Positions 63,421 to 64,000 of a stretch of 64,000 nt of DNA are shown here, piece by piece (the stretch's first letter is position 1; the number at the start of each line of letters is the position of its first letter). The stretch spans positions 62,001 to 126,000 of the forward strand of contig JABDMW010000046.1 in assembly GCA_013001295.1 (NCBI GenBank). Direction: 5' to 3'. A program made the translations under genes and the position numbers. The notes beneath the pieces are model-generated. The model made no database searches. It worked only from the letters and a program-made list of their open reading frames with translations, and was not told the origin of the DNA. This DNA is from Hyphomonadaceae bacterium. GTDB lineage: Bacteria > Pseudomonadota > Alphaproteobacteria > Caulobacterales > Maricaulaceae.

Positions 63421-64000
63421 AAGGGTAGTCCTATATAGTTTTCAGCAATGCTCATCTGGGCCGCTTTGGAGTTGGCAATATAATCTAGTTCCGCAATCTG
63501 CATTTTGCGCCCAAAGTCTCCGTCCTCCGGAAAACTATGCATCAAGGAGGTGAGATACCAAGCGAAGCGCGATGATTTCCAGACTCTTGCCAAAGCCTTT
63601 GCTTCATAAGCGTCTGTTCCTGACAGGTCATTTTGCTTGAAGTAATCTATCAGAGCAGGCGCGAGGTAAGCAATATCCGAAGCTGCAAGATTGAGACCTT
63701 TCGCCCCTGTAGGTGGGACAATATGCGCCGCATCCCCGGCCAAGAATAGACTGCCATAGCGCATTTTTTCAAAGATAAATGACCGCAGCGGCGCGATAGA
63801 TTTCTCCAGGGAGGGGCCGGTGGTAATGTTGTCTTTAAACTCTGATCCCAACCGCACTTTCAGTTCATTCCAGACCCGCTCATCAGACCAGTCTTCAATC
63901 TTCTCATCCGTCGGGACTTGCAAATAGTAGCGACTGCGTGTGTTGGAGCGCATAGAGGCCAGTGCGAAGCCGTTATCGTGCTTGGCATAGACGACTTCAT
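63417..64000 (-). CDS. pobA: 4-hydroxybenzoate 3-monooxygenase (5' end outside window)
   Basis: The open frame continues to the window edge, so only the C-terminal half (about 193 residues) is present. FALASMRSNTRSRYYLQVP and LFLAGDAAHIVPPTGAKGLNLAASDIAYLAPAL match PobA, the flavoprotein that turns 4-hydroxybenzoate into protocatechuate using NADPH and O2. Its 3' end overlaps the aldo/keto reductase start. It suggests that 4-hydroxybenzoate-like intermediates are formed, perhaps by the P450 and sulfatase nearby. Confidence 0.9.
   Translation of the reverse strand, partial: EVVYAKHDNGFALASMRSNTRSRYYLQVPTDEKIEDWSDERVWNELKVRLGSEFKDNITTGPSLEKSIAPLRSFIFEKMRYGSLFLAGDAAHIVPPTGAKGLNLAASDIAYLAPALIDYFKQNDLSGTDAYEAKALARVWKSSRFAWYLTSLMHSFPEDGDFGRKMQIAELDYIANSKAAQMSIAENYIGLPL

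Overview
The window looks like the origin-proximal chromosome segment of a marine-type alphaproteobacterium. Base composition is balanced by eye (not computed). The order mnmE-mnmG-rsmG-parA-parB, rho-hemJ-hemE, then an AT-rich gap, then ppsR-maf-aroE-coaE-dnaQ is the arrangement known around the Caulobacter-type origin, which lies between hemE and a DUF299/ppsR gene. The gap at 45466-45882 holds two perfect DnaA boxes and one perfect CtrA full site. Three perfect 16-bp parS palindromes lie at 33.6-35.5 kb. This suggests a CtrA-regulated member of the Caulobacterales/Hyphomonadales-like group; the lineage is an inference, not a database result.

Layout. 1-7.6 kb: end of an unknown gene, a porin with a long Pro/Gln-rich N-terminal region, then a + strand run of DUF3576 lipoprotein, leuS, lptE, holA and mscS. 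7.7-11.8 kb: a 1-Cys peroxiredoxin facing a three-gene operon of methanethiol oxidase (SBP56), [2Fe-2S] ferredoxin and DUF2182 membrane protein. 11.4-16.6 kb: META lipoprotein, Smr, mltA and a Tim44-like gene, divergent from secB-dapB-GFA. 16.1-24.1 kb: glyoxalase-like protein, unknown membrane protein, lipoprotein PQQ alcohol dehydrogenase with fused cytochrome c, Ada-like repair protein, FMN reductase, nth, ATP-grasp enzyme and adenosine kinase. 24.2-30.6 kb: ECF sigma factor with a VWA membrane protein, a BlaI-like regulator with a palindromic operator, an AT-rich hybrid histidine kinase and a beta-propeller protein.

30.6-49.5 kb is the replication and segregation block. parB, parA, rsmG and mnmG are tightly coupled. 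mnmE follows, then six less conserved genes (GDPD, GST, FetB-like permease, DCC protein, AarF/UbiB kinase, FAD oxidoreductase), then rho, a VOC protein, hemJ, hemE, the origin, and the overlapping ppsR-maf-aroE-coaE-dnaQ operon.

49.7-64 kb is a catabolic region. Eight tightly packed minus-strand genes (GST, two-domain extradiol dioxygenase-like protein, C-C hydrolase-like alpha/beta hydrolase, CYP199-like P450, cupin, FAH-family hydrolase, FAD monooxygenase, DUF2218) follow a LysR gene. Divergent from it are a TonB-dependent receptor and a formylglycine-type sulfatase lipoprotein. An aldo/keto reductase and a truncated 4-hydroxybenzoate 3-monooxygenase close the window. Together they suggest uptake, desulfation, hydroxylation or O-demethylation and ring cleavage of an aromatic, possibly sulfated, compound. 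The substrate cannot be told from sequence. This is the best candidate for an undescribed pathway in the window. No tRNA, rRNA, CRISPR array, IS element or prophage was seen.
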